NCBI GenBank assembly: GCA_033239525.1
Contig: BSYO01000033.1
Span: 797,501 to 861,500, forward strand
Reading direction: 5' to 3'
Source of the DNA: Nepenthes gracilis
Lineage: Eukaryota; Streptophyta; Magnoliopsida; Caryophyllales; Nepenthaceae
DNA: 64,000 nt
The position numbers and the translations under genes were made by a program. Shown one piece after another: positions 1 through 13,329 of this stretch. Position 1 is the first letter of the stretch; every line of letters begins with the position of its first letter. Below the pieces are notes generated by a model. That model saw nothing but the letters and a program-made list of their open reading frames with translations, did not search any database and was not told where the DNA came from.

Positions 1-1574
1 AATGTAAGTCTCCAATACGCTTTGAAAAGTATATTTGGTCAGATTATTACGACTATATTTATATTGCAATGCATAACGAGGGTAGGTGTTGCTTTGACAG
101 CTCTCCAACGTAAATTATTTGATGTAATAAAATACAGATTTGTTGACCCAGTGGCAGCCCATATGGGAGAACCAACTACAGCCCATTTTTTCACCCTCTC
201 CGCATCGAAACCATTGAATATAAATTCCATAGTTTAGATTTTTTTATAAATTTTTTTTTAAAAAATTTTTTTAAAATAAAATATATTAACTATTAAATTT
301 ATATCTAATAATCTTATACCGAGATAAATGAGTTGCTCCTGACAAGTAGAGTTTACTCGTTCGATTTTATTTTAACCAGAGTAGCCATTCACCAAAAAAA
401 AAAAAATTCAAATTATATTATTGATTTTTCCTTTTTGTAAATTTAATATAGTTTTACAGAATCATTTATTATTATTTTTATTTTATAAAAAAGATAATAT
501 CTGCTAAACTTTAGTCAAATTATTGGCAATTTGAAATATATATTAATACGTATGCAAATCAATTCAACAATTCTTAAAAATATAAAACAATAAAAATAAA
601 CATCTCTTTTGAGTTTTTAAATTTAGGTGCATAGCATCGTGTATCATTAAATTACAATGACTTATCATAATTTTATTAAATAATAAAAGCATCAGCAATA
701 ATTATAGTAGCTGCATAAATTAATAAGAATATAAAGTTATAATTATATATTTATTTAATATGGTAAACTTTTTGGGGTATGCTAATTCTTTAATACAATA
801 TTAAGAGAATTTTGGCCAAATAATTTTGAGTTTAAATTATGAGATCCCACACTTTATATAAGATATGAAATTCAGGGTACTTGGTCACACTTTAAAACCA
901 AAAAGGACGTTAAGGCGAAGAAACACGTTGGAATATTGAACTTTTGATATTTACTTTAATATCTTGTAAATTATTATATTATTTTATAATATTTATAATG
1001 TAAAAAAACAATATCATTTTTTTTTAAATAACTTAAAATCTATTTCTTTTTCTTCACATCCGATTAGCATGTGTTAAGTATACCGCCGGTATTTGTCTTA
1101 AGTCAGGATCCCTTATCTCTTTTCTATTATAAGATGATACAATTTATTTTAATTACAATTTCTAAGATGGCTTTATTAATTTAAGATAAATATGAAAGTT
1201 TTAAAACCTCTTCTATAAAACAAATTTAAAAACTACTCATCAATAATCCTAGACAATTACTCATATTTATCTTCAACTAATGATAGATAATTTTATTATT
1301 TATAAGGTGGAATAAAGATTGGTCATTTATTTACAAAAACAACAATCCGTCATTAAAAATCAAACTAATTAAAAAATAACTTTTAAATAAAATATACTAA
1401 AATTATACAACATCATAAGTTTTAATCACTTTAATAATTTATTAATCATGTTTCGCTTTATTTGAAATGATACAAAATTGTATTTCACGTTATAATTCCT
1501 TAATTTGTAAATTCATTAACTAACAGCGTGACATATACGTATTAAAATATCCTCTCGCGAACCATAACTTTATT
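1..1574. other. AT-rich intergenic DNA, unassigned
   Basis: Bases 1-235 are less AT-rich than what follows and are open on both strands (71 aa plus, 63 aa minus), but neither reading resembles a family I know. From about 236 onward the DNA is very AT-rich with short homopolymer runs and no recognisable gene, RNA or repeat. It could be old transposon debris or the flank of a gene lying left of the window. Confidence 0.5.
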
Positions 1575-1579
1575 AAAGT

Positions 1580-2646
1580 TAATGGGTAGGCCCATAACTG
1601 GCGAGCCCAATAAGAAAGCTGCCCAAAGTCCAGAAAGGCCCAACGCGTGTTAACGCATTGACCGTTCGACGCGCAACAAATGGCCAACAGTGCTCCTTCA
1701 AGACGATCAACGCTTCTATTGACTGGAAGTACTGTAGTAGCAGACCGTAAAAGACAATAAACCTAATACGGGTGAGGCCCAATTTGATAGGCGATTTCGT
1801 ACACGAAAAGCAACAACCTTTCCATGATTACACGCTTTCTTAAAAACTGATCTCCTCTAAAATAGGCGACAACTGATTCAGCGCCAACGACAAAGTCTAA
1901 CGGTCATGAGAATATAAAATGAAGGCAGATAATCTGATATCCGTTGCACTATTCAGAAGAGAAAAGATTCATCAAATCACGCCAGTCATGCCTACCAACT
2001 TAGAGAAGGCCGCCCAGTGTTAGTCCAAGAAAAGTGGCTCTCTCCACCATCTATATAAATCCTGAGTCTCCACTCTGAAAAGAGGATGCCCTCTAACTTA
2101 CTTCCTAGAGAACAGACACTTTCAGAACAGACTTTACGAAAACACGCCTTCTAAGACAAAAGAGATTTCCTGATACAGTCTAAGCTACGAACGCTTACAG
2201 TGCTCGAGCAAAACTCTCTCTCTCCGAAAAGCATTCACCTTCCAATCCCACTCTAAGCCTCCAGATTGCAGAAGTCTCCTCCGACTATCTGAGAACCGTC
2301 CTCTAAAGTTTTCACACTTTCGGGACGCAGCTTTCACTCGCTCTCTGTGAACAGCGAGCTGGAACTCACACTCTCAACGGGCTACGGGATCATCTCTGGC
2401 TTCTACAGCCAACACTCCCAACAAATCTATTCTCTCTCTCTCTCTTACTTATCAGTTCACCTTCCTCAATTCAAAGGCTTTTTATTGACTTGAGCGTCAA
2501 AATATTTTCAGTGGGACAACCTCCCGCCGGCACCTGACCTCTCGGTTTCTGTAGTGGTGTGCAGGATTCAGACTAAGCGAACGAAACCGGATCAAATCAA
2601 TCGGGCAAATTTGAATCTGTTTGAAGTCGGATCCAAGTACGCATCA
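1580..2646 (+). mobile_element. Solo LTR, Ty3/gypsy Tat-lineage type
   Basis: This LTR has the order seen in the other Tat-type LTRs of the window: a GC-rich 5' part with TGGCC/GGCCCA motifs, a TATA box (CTATATAAATC near 2050), a CT-rich leader, then GACTTGAGCGTC (about 2489), TGGTGTGCAGGATTCAGA (about 2554) and the end ACGCATCA at 2646. The 5' end is TAATGGG, a mutated TG terminus. Flanks are AAAGT (1575-1579) and AAAAT (2647-2651), a 4/5 match for a target duplication. No primer site or coding region follows the 3' end, so this is a solo LTR left by recombination between two LTRs. The 5' edge is the less certain one. Confidence 0.75.
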
Positions 2647-2651
2647 AAAAT

Positions 2652-4279
2652 AATTAAATACAATAAATTTTAGAGCAATGGGCAACTTGCCTTAATTCTT
2701 GATTTACTTGCCTTAATTGATTACCTCGTTGTTTATCTTCTCCTTCGAATGACTGGCGCGCATCCCATGTGTAGTTTTATCAAGGCGTTAAATATTAAAT
2801 AATGCTTAATCAACTGGTCAATTATATAAATATTTTGAAAAGTATTGTCCTCATGAAATCTTCATGTGATTAGAATTATAAGAAATGAAATCACTTATCA
2901 TAATTAAGTAAACTAGAAATAGATTTTCTAATAAATTAGTAGTAATGAACACTATTACTTGAGGCCATTTTATATCATTCTCATAAGTCTGATAAGAAGT
3001 TTGTCAAAAGACTGTAATACTCAAGCCCCAAATTTTATTATGATGATATTAAATTTAAATAAATTAACAAATTATTAAGATTAATTATAAGTTTGGATTA
3101 AAAATAAAGTATTGGATCAAGGTGATTTAATATTGAGTGATGCCTGATCCACACATAAGTGTGTTCTAGACATAATCGCCACGCCTGAGGTGCGTTTGAG
3201 AGACGTTCGCGTATATTTATTCCAAAATTATAACATTACAATCCCTACACAAACAAATAATAATAATTATATCAAATATAATAATAAATTATAAATACTC
3301 AAGATCTAATAACTAAAATCGGATCATATACTACATACTGACTATTCAAAATGATGATTTTAAAGAATGGGTTATTTATATTTTTGATAACATTAAATCA
3401 ATATATTATCATTTGAGATTGACGGGCAAGCTGTCTACATGACCTTATAAACGATGTCAAATGATACTTTACCCATAGATGATAGATATATTCTTCAAGT
3501 ACGTTTAATATGCTAAAATATATTTGATTATAAGCCGTCAATTTATTTACAATAGTTCTTATCTATCGAATAGATAAATCTATAACAAATATATATATAA
3601 TAGAGTTTTTGTAAAATACTTATATAAAAATAGCATGCAATGCCAAATGCTCAAATATATCATTATTTTTTTTTTATAATACTTAATATCATAATATAAT
3701 CCTTCAAAATATTTAAATATTCAATGAAAGTAAATAAAATTTTTAATTATTTAATAAAACATAATAAAATTTTAAAATGTTTAATAAAATGCACATGCAT
3801 ATAAAAATATTCGAAAAGGTAATATAAATGGTAGTATACATGTATACTTAAACAAATATTGGAAAAAAATAAAAAAAATTTTAAAAATAAATTAACGAAT
3901 ATATTTAAGTATACTTGTCTTAAATCTTAAATTTATCAGATTTAACGCAAAATTGTTTCAATATATCTTTTCTTTTCTTTCTATCTCTTCTTCTTTCTCT
4001 TCTCTACATTTGTTTCTGTCTCTTCCCTCAATTTTTCCCACGCAAATGACAAAAATTATGTGAAGGGGGCTTTATATATCCAAATCAGTATACTAATGCC
4101 GATCAAGCGTGTATCAAATGCCATATCTAACCACATGCACGCACGATCCATTTTATCCAAATGACATACAAGCCTCTTGTACATGTTCCTCAAGCGCAAA
4201 GTTTCTACCAAAGACTTGCATGAACGTGAAATAGGCAATTATCAAGCTTTGAAAAATTGGGTACAACAAGTAGCGTTTG
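2652..4279. other. AT-rich intergenic DNA with LTR-like debris
   Basis: No open reading frame with a recognisable product. The segment around 3010-3215 (GCCCCAAATTTTATTATG through a cluster of CACACATAAGTGTG and GCCTGAGGTGCG) reads like the 3' part of an old LTR, but I could not pair it with a second copy. The rest is A/T-rich, with a pyrimidine tract at 3965-4030. Confidence 0.35.
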
Positions 4280-5110
4280 ATGCATGTCCATTGAACACTT
4301 TTGCACTGGACAAAGAGGACTGAGTTTGTGCTCTGATCTAGAGAAGGAGTATCTTGAGATGATGTCAATGATGGTGGAGGTGATGGATCAGATGGTCCAA
4401 CGGCTGTCAAATCTGATGCCAACAATGATAAATCAACAGGTTATGATAACGGCATATGACTGATTTACCAATGAATGTGTATCAAAGCTTTTAAGTGACC
4501 TAGATCCCATATAGGTGGAGCATTAGATCCGAATAATTAAGAAAATTTTTTAGGTAATAAATTACCCTGTTTAAGAAAAAAGGCAAATTGGTTACTTACA
4601 AGCTAATTATAGAGGCTGATTGCCAGTGGGCCATGAAAAAGAAAATTTTAGATTTGGAAAATAAATAGATATCTTGGAATACTTTTGTGAAAACTTTTGT
4701 AGAGAAGTATATCCTGACGAGCATTTGTCATTAGGAGGTCAAGTTTGCCAAGCTAAGGTAGGAAAATAGGATAGTGATAGAATATAACACTAAATTTATA
4801 GAATTATAGTGTTTCACCTCATATTGTGATGGATGAAGTTAAGAAGATTAGAAAATTTTTATAAGAACTCTATGATATCATTTGAAAGTAGCAGGTAACT
4901 TTGATATTAATGACTTATGATAAAGTGCTCGTTTAGACCTTATTTTTTAAGCAAGAATAAAAGATAGCTAAATTTGACAAGTTGGAAGTCATTGGAGATG
5001 ATGGTTAATGTGATAACGATGAAGAGATGAGAGATAATTGAAGATATTTTAGCTTTGGAAGAAAAAAATATTAGACTTGCACAATAGAGTGTGGCAGGCC
5101 ATTATAGAGA
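4280..5110 (+). pseudogene. Decayed Ty3/gypsy gag remnant
   Basis: Conceptual translation of the plus strand, with many stops and frame changes, follows the order of a gypsy capsid region: a W-x-x-F segment near 4670, a K-Y-x-P-like segment, an EYN-x-KFIEL-like segment near 4785, then VMDEVKKIRKFL near 4827 and a TYDKVLV-like segment near 4915. Such an order is typical of plant gypsy gag. No zinc knuckle or pol domain can be placed with confidence, and the LTRs were not found. It is non-functional. Confidence 0.45.
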
Positions 5111-6660
5111 TTGAATCTTCAGTTTATTGAGCTATGTAAATTTTTAAATATGAAATATCAAGGATATTTTAGCTTTCAGGTCAAAAAATTAAGTTTCGAA
5201 TTGAAATAAATTTGATCTAGTGGAGCCTAACTTATACTTGTCCGCGTTTATGTATATTTTGGATAGTAGATATGAGTTTGATAGATATTTGTAGAGTATT
5301 GATGTACATTTTAGACAAAATATCCATACTTGAAGTACACATGTGTATGATATAGATTATATTTTAGTACCTGATCTGGGTTTTACCGGCGCTTATACAT
5401 TAATCTTTTATAAATAAACCCATTAGTCAATTTTGAGTCATTTTTATTGTAAATTTGAGAGATGAGAGAGAAAGAAATAAGAAAAAAAGAGAAAAAAGAA
5501 GAAAGAAAAGGAAAAATAATGAGAAATTATGGTAAAATTAAATATATTTTATTAAAAATTAAGTAATAGTAAGTGTATTCAAATTTTTTATTCTTTTGTT
5601 ATTGATCTTTTATATAATTTTTAAGTATTTCTTGTTTTAAAATACTCACGCATGTCTTAAATTCACATTTAATCCTTTTTTAGACTTTACATGTATAAAA
5701 TCCTATTCTCATTTAATACACTTTTATGAAATACATATCTTAAATTTATACAAGTCATATACAAGAGCTTAATTTCTATAATATACTCTTACATATATTT
5801 AATTTCTATACAAATAATTTCGCAGGTCTTTATTGTAAATATATTTTTTTGCATGTATGAAATTATCATATAAATGATTATACATGTTTCCTATTTAAGG
5901 GAAATCATATGATTTATGCATAATTTCTGAGTTCCTAGCTTTAATTATACTATTCATTATCTATTCGTAAGAAAAATGGTGAGAATTATTTTAATTATCT
6001 TGATTTCCTATATATTCCTACGATTAATATTTCTAGATGCTTCCAAATTAAGTATTATAATTCCTACAAATTTACCATGTTATTACATGATACACATTTA
6101 AAAAATATAAGTAAAAATTCTACATAAATTTTGATGAATAAATATTTTTTTTGGTATGATAAAAATTAAAGTATATTCACATTTTAGTTGAGTTTTAAGT
6201 TTAATTAAATATTAACCATTATAAAAAATTAATTAAATATATTCGAATATATCCTAATATAATATTAATAAATTAAATATTAAAATTATCAATCATAAGT
6301 CAAAAGGTGACATTCAATCTCATTTATAGAGTTATATGTAAACAACTCACTTATAGATTTTAAATAGTAATATATGCGTTGGGTTATGTAAAAAAAATAA
6401 TAACTCAAATTTTAATATTCATTACTTATTGATAAGGTAATCACCGATTCTTAATCCATTTCGTATGTTAGTATAATTTGAACATATTTTATACATTTAT
6501 ACATTTTATTATGATTTATAATATTGTACAGATTTGAATATAATTTGATTATTAGTATACGCCTTTTGCACAAATTATTTAAAAATAATATTGTTAGCAT
6601 CTTGGATTTTCTATCATGATATAATTTTAACATGTTTCACAGATTTATATATTCATATAT

Positions 6661-6730
<70 letters not shown>

Positions 6731-7804
6731 GTAATTGACTGACTTTTACTTTAATTTTATTAACATTTAAGATTTGTGGGTTTAAATTTACTTGTAGGAT
6801 TAGATAGAAAAAATTTAAAGATTTTATTTAGTTATAATTTGTATTTAACTTGTTTTAAAATATTGTATATTTCACTTTATATTGTGTCGAGCCGATGATG
6901 ATATGGATAAGATTATAATAGTTTAAATAATATTTCACTTGAGTTCAAGGTTTTGAGATTATAATATTAGTTAATATACTTTTTTATATATGATTCGAAT
7001 TTAAATAATTGTCGATATTTTTAGTCACTTTCGGGTGTAATATTTGGATCTTGTGATTTGATTTTATATTATTTCAAATGTTTAATGGTATTTAGTTTGT
7101 AGGCTCGCATCGTGACATTCGTTTTGAGTTTTTGAGTCAATAAAATAAATAATTAAATTTTTTGAGTTTTAGGATAAAAAATTAATCCAAGTTAGATATG
7201 GAGTAAAAATTAATGAATTCGATTTCAAGATCGAAGACATGACATGTTCCAAACTTCCATATTCAATTCTTATTTTATACGTTAGATATGAACTATCATC
7301 AATCATTGGTTTTTATATGTTTGGAAAATTTTTTACATATTGTACGTTGTTATACATTTAGATGATTTTTTTTTCATATTTTACATTTTTATCCATTCGA
7401 ACGATTTAGGTATGTTTTAAGTTCATATATGTTTGCACGATTTTGCATGCTTTATGTTATATATTTGCACATGGCATTCACATATTTTATTGCATTTTTG
7501 TTATTATTGAGATTTTAATTTTTGATTATAAATATCGTCTTTTTTCCATTCAATTATTATACCCACATATATAAAATCTATACATATTTTACTGAATGTT
7601 AATTCACTCTTATCAATTTTTTGCTAACCTTTCAGATTAGCTGGTTGAATATTTTTATAGAGATTTTTGACATTATAGAGCATTTTTGAGATAAACGATT
7701 TTTAGGATATTTTAGTTGTATTTTGACTATTTGATTAATAATTTATTGTTTTGATTTTTTAATTATCTATTTTATGATCATGGGCCATGAATTTTTTTTA
7801 ATTC
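5111..7804. other. AT-rich intergenic DNA
   Basis: No recognisable gene. The stretch is strongly A/T-biased, contains a long TA microsatellite (listed separately) and, at about 6890-7300, text that resembles worn LTR or gypsy-derived sequence but could not be matched to a partner copy. The purine-rich run at 5460-5520 is low complexity. Confidence 0.5.
6666..6725. repeat. (TA)n microsatellite, about 30 units
   Basis: An uninterrupted alternation of T and A for about 60 bases. This is seen directly. Such loci are length-polymorphic and prone to replication slippage and assembly error. Confidence 0.97.
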
Positions 7805-7809
7805 AGTTA

Positions 7810-8632
7810 TGATGCATCCTAAATTTAAATTTCGAACGGATTCGGAGTGAGTTGGTTCGTTGGATTTTGGTTTCTGTCTGTTGAACTTAAGACCCTGCAC
7901 ACCATAATTTCAAATAATAGGTCAAGTAACAGTAAAATTTGATTCTACTAAAAACACTCTGATACTCAAATAAGTGAACAACTTTCTGAGGATGAGAAAG
8001 TAAATGTAGAAATGTAAGGATGAATGTCGGGAGTGGGTTTTCAGAATGATGGTGGGAAGTGCACTCGTGGAAAGAATGGTTTTAATTGTGAAGACTTGTG
8101 AAAAGCAGTTCTTTTTGAGTATTGAGCTCGTTGGCAACTAGTAATAGACAGAGAGCGTACGAGAATGTTGAGAGCTTTTTATAGCTTGAGCATACAAGAA
8201 CGTTTTTGTATGACAAAGAGTGTGCCTATAAAGTGAGTATCCATGACCTTTTATAGTCGTGGGCTCCCGTTGTCTTCCTTAAATGGCGAGGCGGGATGCC
8301 CATCCTCTGTGAGGATCGTTACCTTTCCCAATATGGGCGCAAACGCTATTCTTAATTGCAACGGTCAGAAATAAGAATTCTCTTCCTTCCGTGGAGATAC
8401 CATGTGCGATGACCGTTAAGGTGTCCTCTGTGTATCGCATGCTAATTCATGCACTCTTCTTATGGGATACGCTCTGATTTTGAGAGGTTACTGTTATAGA
8501 GGAAATTTGCTTGGCCTACTCGTTGCGTCTTTTTGGTCAACGGTAGTGTTGACCGTGCCAAGTACAAATGGGCCACTGTTAATCTTGGGCACTTATCCCT
8601 TTTGGGCCGGCCCACTACTAGCGTTCCCATCA
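7810..8632 (-). mobile_element. Solo LTR, Tat-lineage type, with perfect TSD AGTTA
   Basis: On the plus strand the element begins TGATGCATCC and ends GCGTTCCCATCA. It is bounded by identical 5-bp repeats AGTTA at 7805-7809 and 8633-8637. Its two ends match the LTRs of the minus-strand element at 28604-32640: TTTCGAAC-GATTCG at the left end and CACTACTAGCGTNCCATCA at the right end. It therefore lies in minus orientation. On the minus strand it has a TATAAAAGG-type box (about 8250) and the CACACCATAATTTC block. No internal sequence is present, so it is a solo LTR. The perfect TSD fixes both ends. Confidence 0.9.
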
Positions 8633-8950
8633 AGTTAAAATATTAAGTATTACCGATCACTCTAATTTTGAATTCGTTATATTTTTTTCTATTTATGGTC
8701 TAAATCGATCGGAAAATAAGTTTCCAAATGTATTTTTTAATACGACTGTTGAATCATATACTTTAATATTTATTTTTTATTTAATAATTTAACGGTTTTT
8801 ATTATAGGATTACATCTTGGTATTTGATTAGATTTAAGTCAATAATTAAATGTTGATGTATGTATTTTAAATTAAAATTTAATTTTAACAAATCTTATTT
8901 TCAAGAATTGAAATGCAAACGTGACTCCTTAGGAAGACTGAAAATTACCT

Positions 8951-10065
8951 TGTGATGGGTCCATCGCCTATGGACCGACTTGGATACCGAGACCTACAGT
9001 AAAAATGCAATCAAAAGTCGCAACCCTGGAGAAGGCCCTCGCAACCCAAGTTTGAGATTGCACAACCTAGGATCGTGTCGTCGAGGTATGGACTGGTCCA
9101 ACAGCCCACCATGAACAATCCCATCAGGATGGCCCATAATCATTTTCTCATGCACCTAGAAAATTTGTCAGAACTGGTCAATACAAGCGTAGTAGATATT
9201 CCGAGAATATTTACCCATGATTTGCACAATCACTTTTAAAGTGACAACTGCCATATCAGACGGCTTCCATGATTACCTCAAAGAATGAAGAAAATTGCCA
9301 GCTAATCGAGATTTTCTTATCCACCCAGATGGCTCAGCGGGTGGTTGTCACTGGTTGGAAAAGGTTGAACTGTCCACCAACGCTATAAATATCAATTTAC
9401 TATAGTAGGGGAAGGAAAAAATTCTGAATTTAGAGAAGAGAGCTCTAAGCATGTAAACAGAAAATAAAGAGGAGAAAAGGAGGAAAAAGAAAGACCCATC
9501 ATTTGACAAAGGGGAGCAATGAAAGAATTCTTCTCTTTCATCTCTCAAAGTTGATAGCCAATGAATGCAGCCTTGATCTGTCGCTAACCACTCTTCTATG
9601 ATTGTAGGCCCTTCTTTCAGGAGGCAATACCTCCTTCTAGGGAACCAGCCCTCCCTCCAGGAGGTTCTCCATTCAAGTGTTAGGCCCTCCACCCAGGTGT
9701 ATCCCAATAATACTCCAACTATCGCACAACCAACAATAACACTCACTCTTCATCGTATCTCCGTCTATAAGCCGCCTTTCAACCGAACACACCTCTAATT
9801 CATCTATCAACCGAATGTGCTGCTAAACCGCCCATCAACCGAATACACCCAAATACTTAATCCCTATTATATGTATCAACACATCTTCTTATATTATTAT
9901 ATCTTTCTATTTTCTCAAAAAGATATTTAACTTAAGCGTTAAATGATATATTCAGAAGTCAATCCCGTTAATTCTTTGACATATTATTTTTAGTTATATT
10001 ATATAAAATTTAGGTTTAAAAAAATGAAAATTGGGTCGACTCCATATTAAGAAACACTTAATAAG
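8951..10065 (+). mobile_element. Probable solo LTR, Tat-lineage type, degraded ends
   Basis: The order of landmarks is that of a plus-strand Tat LTR: TGATGGGTCCATCG near 8953, GGCCCAT motifs, GCTATAAATATC (TATA box, about 9382), a repetitive leader with AGGCCCTCC-like and TCAACCGAACACA repeats (9600-9850), then TTTAACTTAAGCGTTAAA near 9927, which corresponds to the (G/T)ACTTGAGCGTC block, and ATTTAGGTTTA near 10006. Neither terminus is clean and I found no target duplication, so the edges are approximate. The 132-aa minus and 66-aa plus readings at 9348-9798 fall inside the leader and are taken as chance. Confidence 0.6.
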
Positions 10066-10646
10066 GATGGACTATGTGGTAAATAGAGTAGTTGTGTATT
10101 TTAGCTGTTTAAAATTTAAAATAATAAAATATATAAAAATAAATAATTTTTTTATTTTTATAATTTAAAATATTAAAATACTTATAATATAAAAAACAAA
10201 CCTAAAGAAAACTTATTTATGTCTTTACATTTTTAAAACTAAAAATATAGGCCGTCGAATTTCTAAACTGACAAGCCTGGTCAACAATGAAAGGCCTCCA
10301 TCAACGGACGAGATAGGCTGACCACATTATATTGTACGTCACCTTAAAAAAAAAAATAAAAAAAAAAAAGAAGGCCCATCACCCTCCGAACATGCATCCA
10401 ATACTTCTCTGTTGAACTCGTGGGTGGAATTTGGGGAGCTACGTTGAAATTTAAATTTTGAAAAATATATAAATAATTTTTTAATCAAACAATCAATATT
10501 TATTTAAATATTTAATCAATATTAATATTATAAAAAATATATATAATAGTATTATATGATTTTTTTATAATATTTTCATGATTAAATTTTTATTTAATAA
10601 TAATAATAAATATAGTATTAATTATCCCAAGCTTTCCAAGAGGCAG

Positions 10647-10660
10647 CCCCCCCCCCCCCC
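10647..10660. repeat. Poly-C run of 14 bases
   Basis: Fourteen consecutive C residues sit in a small GC-rich island (AGGCAG before, ACCGCCTCG after) inside AT-rich DNA. The exact count may be unreliable because homopolymers are often miscalled. Confidence 0.9.
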
Positions 10661-11080
10661 ACCGCCTCGTGGGTACTGGGGCGCACGCCAATTAAGAAGG
10701 AAAAATATTTAAAATATCTTTATTACTTTTTTATTAAAATTTTATGTTTTGATTTTAATTCTGCATCGATTTTATTATATTTAATTATTATTTAAATTTT
10801 ATTATTTTATTTTATTTAAAATTTTTGGACATCACACGCGCATTAACAAAAGACAAAAATATAATTAGTTTAACTTAATTTTTTATATTTAACGTGACTA
10901 ATATTAAAATAAAAATTATATTAAAAATTAGAATTGAAGATAATATCTTTTAAAAAAAGTTAAATCAATTATATTTTACATATTTTTATTTGAGTAGACC
11001 AGTCGTGCAGCTGCCCTTGGAAAAGATTACTTTGACCGTCCAGCCACCTTGTCCGAGTCATGCAAGAATGGATTCATACA

Positions 11081-11254
11081 ATTGGGAAGTTTATTTCTTA
11101 AAAAAAAATTTAAAATTTAATTTTTTAATTATAATTATTTAATTAACAAAATTTTTTTAAATTTTAATTTTTTAATTATAATTATTTAATATTAATTAAA
11201 TAATTATAATTAAAAATTAAAATTTAAATTTTTTAAAAATATAAACTTCTCAAT
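11081..11254. repeat. AT-rich fold-back element, MITE-like
   Basis: The left arm ATTGGGAAGTTTAT (11081-11094) is answered by the inverted right arm ATAAACTTCTCAAT (11241-11254) with one mismatch. The interior continues as an AT-rich palindrome centred near 11190 (TTATAATTATTTAAT facing ATTAAATAATTATAA). A long imperfect hairpin bounded by inverted ends is the form of a miniature inverted-repeat transposon. No clear target duplication was found, and part of the pairing is inevitable in such AT-rich DNA. Confidence 0.5.
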
Positions 11255-12522
11255 TAATTAAATAATTATAATTAAAAAATTAAATTGGCCTTTCTCGTCT
11301 AGAGGTGAAGGCCCAAATTCTATGGAGTCACATTGTTATGCTGATATGACACAATACAATATTTTCAGATATTATATTATATTATATTATATTATGTCTA
11401 ATGCACGTGTTTTTGACTGAAATTGCTCGTTAAAAAGAAGTTCACATACATTTTAGAAATAAAAAAAATTTAATCTAATTTTATATTAGAACCCTTGATT
11501 GAATTATTATTAAAAAAATTATAATGAGTAATAATTAAATATATTTAAGATCATGTAAAATTATAGTTTGATGTTTATTATGGGGATGACTAAAAATATG
11601 TGTATTAATTTATATAATTTGGATACAATTAGAAGCTTCTAGAAAAAATTTAAACACATATAATAATATAAAATATTGTCTAGATGAAAATTATTTCATG
11701 AGGAGAGGGTATATGGATACGATATTTTTAGAGTGAAAAAATATTGTTATCATAATAATATATTCTCATACAATTAAATATGAATGCTTCTAGTTATTCT
11801 AGAGAGTCAAGCTTACTGTGAATAAATTAATAGAAATTTACGTTTAGTTGGGGAAGAGATCTTTTTACCTATTATCAAATCTTTAACATGTATTCTATCT
11901 ATATTTGTATATCTTGCTTAATTATTTGGCATTTGTATTTGTTATATTTTTGGCCCAAAATTTGAATTTCTTTATTTTATATTTTATAATTAATTTAAAA
12001 TTATAGTCTAATTTAATCCCCAAAATTAATTATTTAATTAACTAGTTTAAATTCAAACTGAATGTCGAAACGCAAATATGCAATAAATACCTTAGATGTA
12101 AGTATTTTGTATAAAACATGCTTATGTGTGGGTCAAACACACTTTAGGCACCACTTGAGCGTAACTTTTTTCAGTCTAACAACTAATTTTTCACCCGAAA
12201 TAATGATTAACCTTTAAAGTTTTATTAATATATTCAATTTTGGTATCATTAAAATAGTTTTTAGGATTCATACTTTATAGTCTCACTTGTTATAGATATC
12301 ATCTATATATCATATAAGTTACATTAGAATATACGCTATCTTCTCATAAGAGGTCACTTTTGTATTTTATTTGAAAAATACATGTAATTTTATAATAAAT
12401 ATATTGCATTGTATAAATAAAATACACTAAAATATATATAGAAGGGCAATATATTGATGGGATCAATAGCAATTTGTTTTACCAACAATTAGGTCATAAA
12501 CTGTTGAGAGACCACAAGTGTG

Positions 12523-13049
12523 TGTTACCGACCTCATCGCTATCGAAGCTACTGCACCACCTAGTTAGCCGAGGTCTTGAAAAAGCGGTAGAATAGTACA
12601 CCCATCTCGAAAATACCGAGACTACATCTAATATTATACTTAGTAGTTACCGGTTGTTATTATTAGATGTTACTGATTTAGATGCTGCTATTACTTGTTT
12701 TATTCCCCATTAGTTTTATTTCCATTAGTTTGTGGTTGTTATCTTTCCATTTCACGTGCTATTTGTAGTCTTCTGTTACATGTGCATTTCATGCGAGGCC
12801 GTTTGGCCAGCATATAACTTGTATAGGAAACCCATTACAGATAAGAATTACCTTCCCAATTCTGTTCATCCCTTCTCTCTTTTCTCTGTTCCCTCTCTCT
12901 GTTTCTCGATCATTCTCTTTTGCTCTCTCAGATGTCTCCTATATTTTTCTCTCTGCTGAACTCATTTTCCTCTCCATTTGCTTTTGATTTTGTCTGATTT
13001 TTATACAGCTGGTATTGATTGGTGTTGAATAAATCGAGTGCTTGCAACA
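12523..13049 (+). repeat. 5' LTR of the gypsy element
   Basis: Begins TGTTACCGACC and ends GCTTGCAACA. It matches the 3' LTR along its length, for example ATACCGAGACTA, TTAGTAGTTACCGGTTGTTATTATTAGAT and GGCCAGCATATAACTTGTA, with many substitutions and small indels. This indicates an old insertion. The sequence ATTTGGTACTTTCATTG directly after it occupies the primer-binding position (TGG start). Confidence 0.92.
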
Positions 13050-13329
13050 ATTTGGTACTTTCATTGTGACATGGCTAAGAGTATGCTGGTATAAGGCACA
13101 CGAAGAGTCCATTTTTAACTTCATGCAAGAGTTGAAGGAACATACAGATCGCATCTCTACCATTTCGTCTATTACAAAACAAATCTAGCAATCTTTCAGT
13201 GAGTTATTACAAACGATTACTGAAATGTGTCAATCCTTCAATCAACTCGATCCTTAAATCCCCCATTATTACCCACTCCTCCTTCCTTTACCCTCTCCAC
13301 AGCAACGCTACCATACCCTACACCTCAAA

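Larger units (their letters stand above)
10066..12517. other. AT-rich intergenic DNA with fold-back and poly-C
   Basis: No coding region was recognised. It includes a 14-base C run and an AT-rich fold-back (both listed separately). Near 11370 there is a short ATTAT tandem run. The rest is low-complexity A/T-rich DNA up to the target duplication of the gypsy element at 12518. Confidence 0.5.

Noticed and set aside
22..237. Opposed 71-aa and 63-aa readings at the window's left edge
   Set aside because: Neither resembles a known protein and each is the shadow of the other. The window edge prevents a decision.
9348..9746. 132-aa minus-strand reading
   Set aside because: It lies in the leader region of a probable Tat LTR, shows no domain, and its C-terminal half is low-complexity Phe/Ser. 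It overlaps a plus-strand reading of similar quality.
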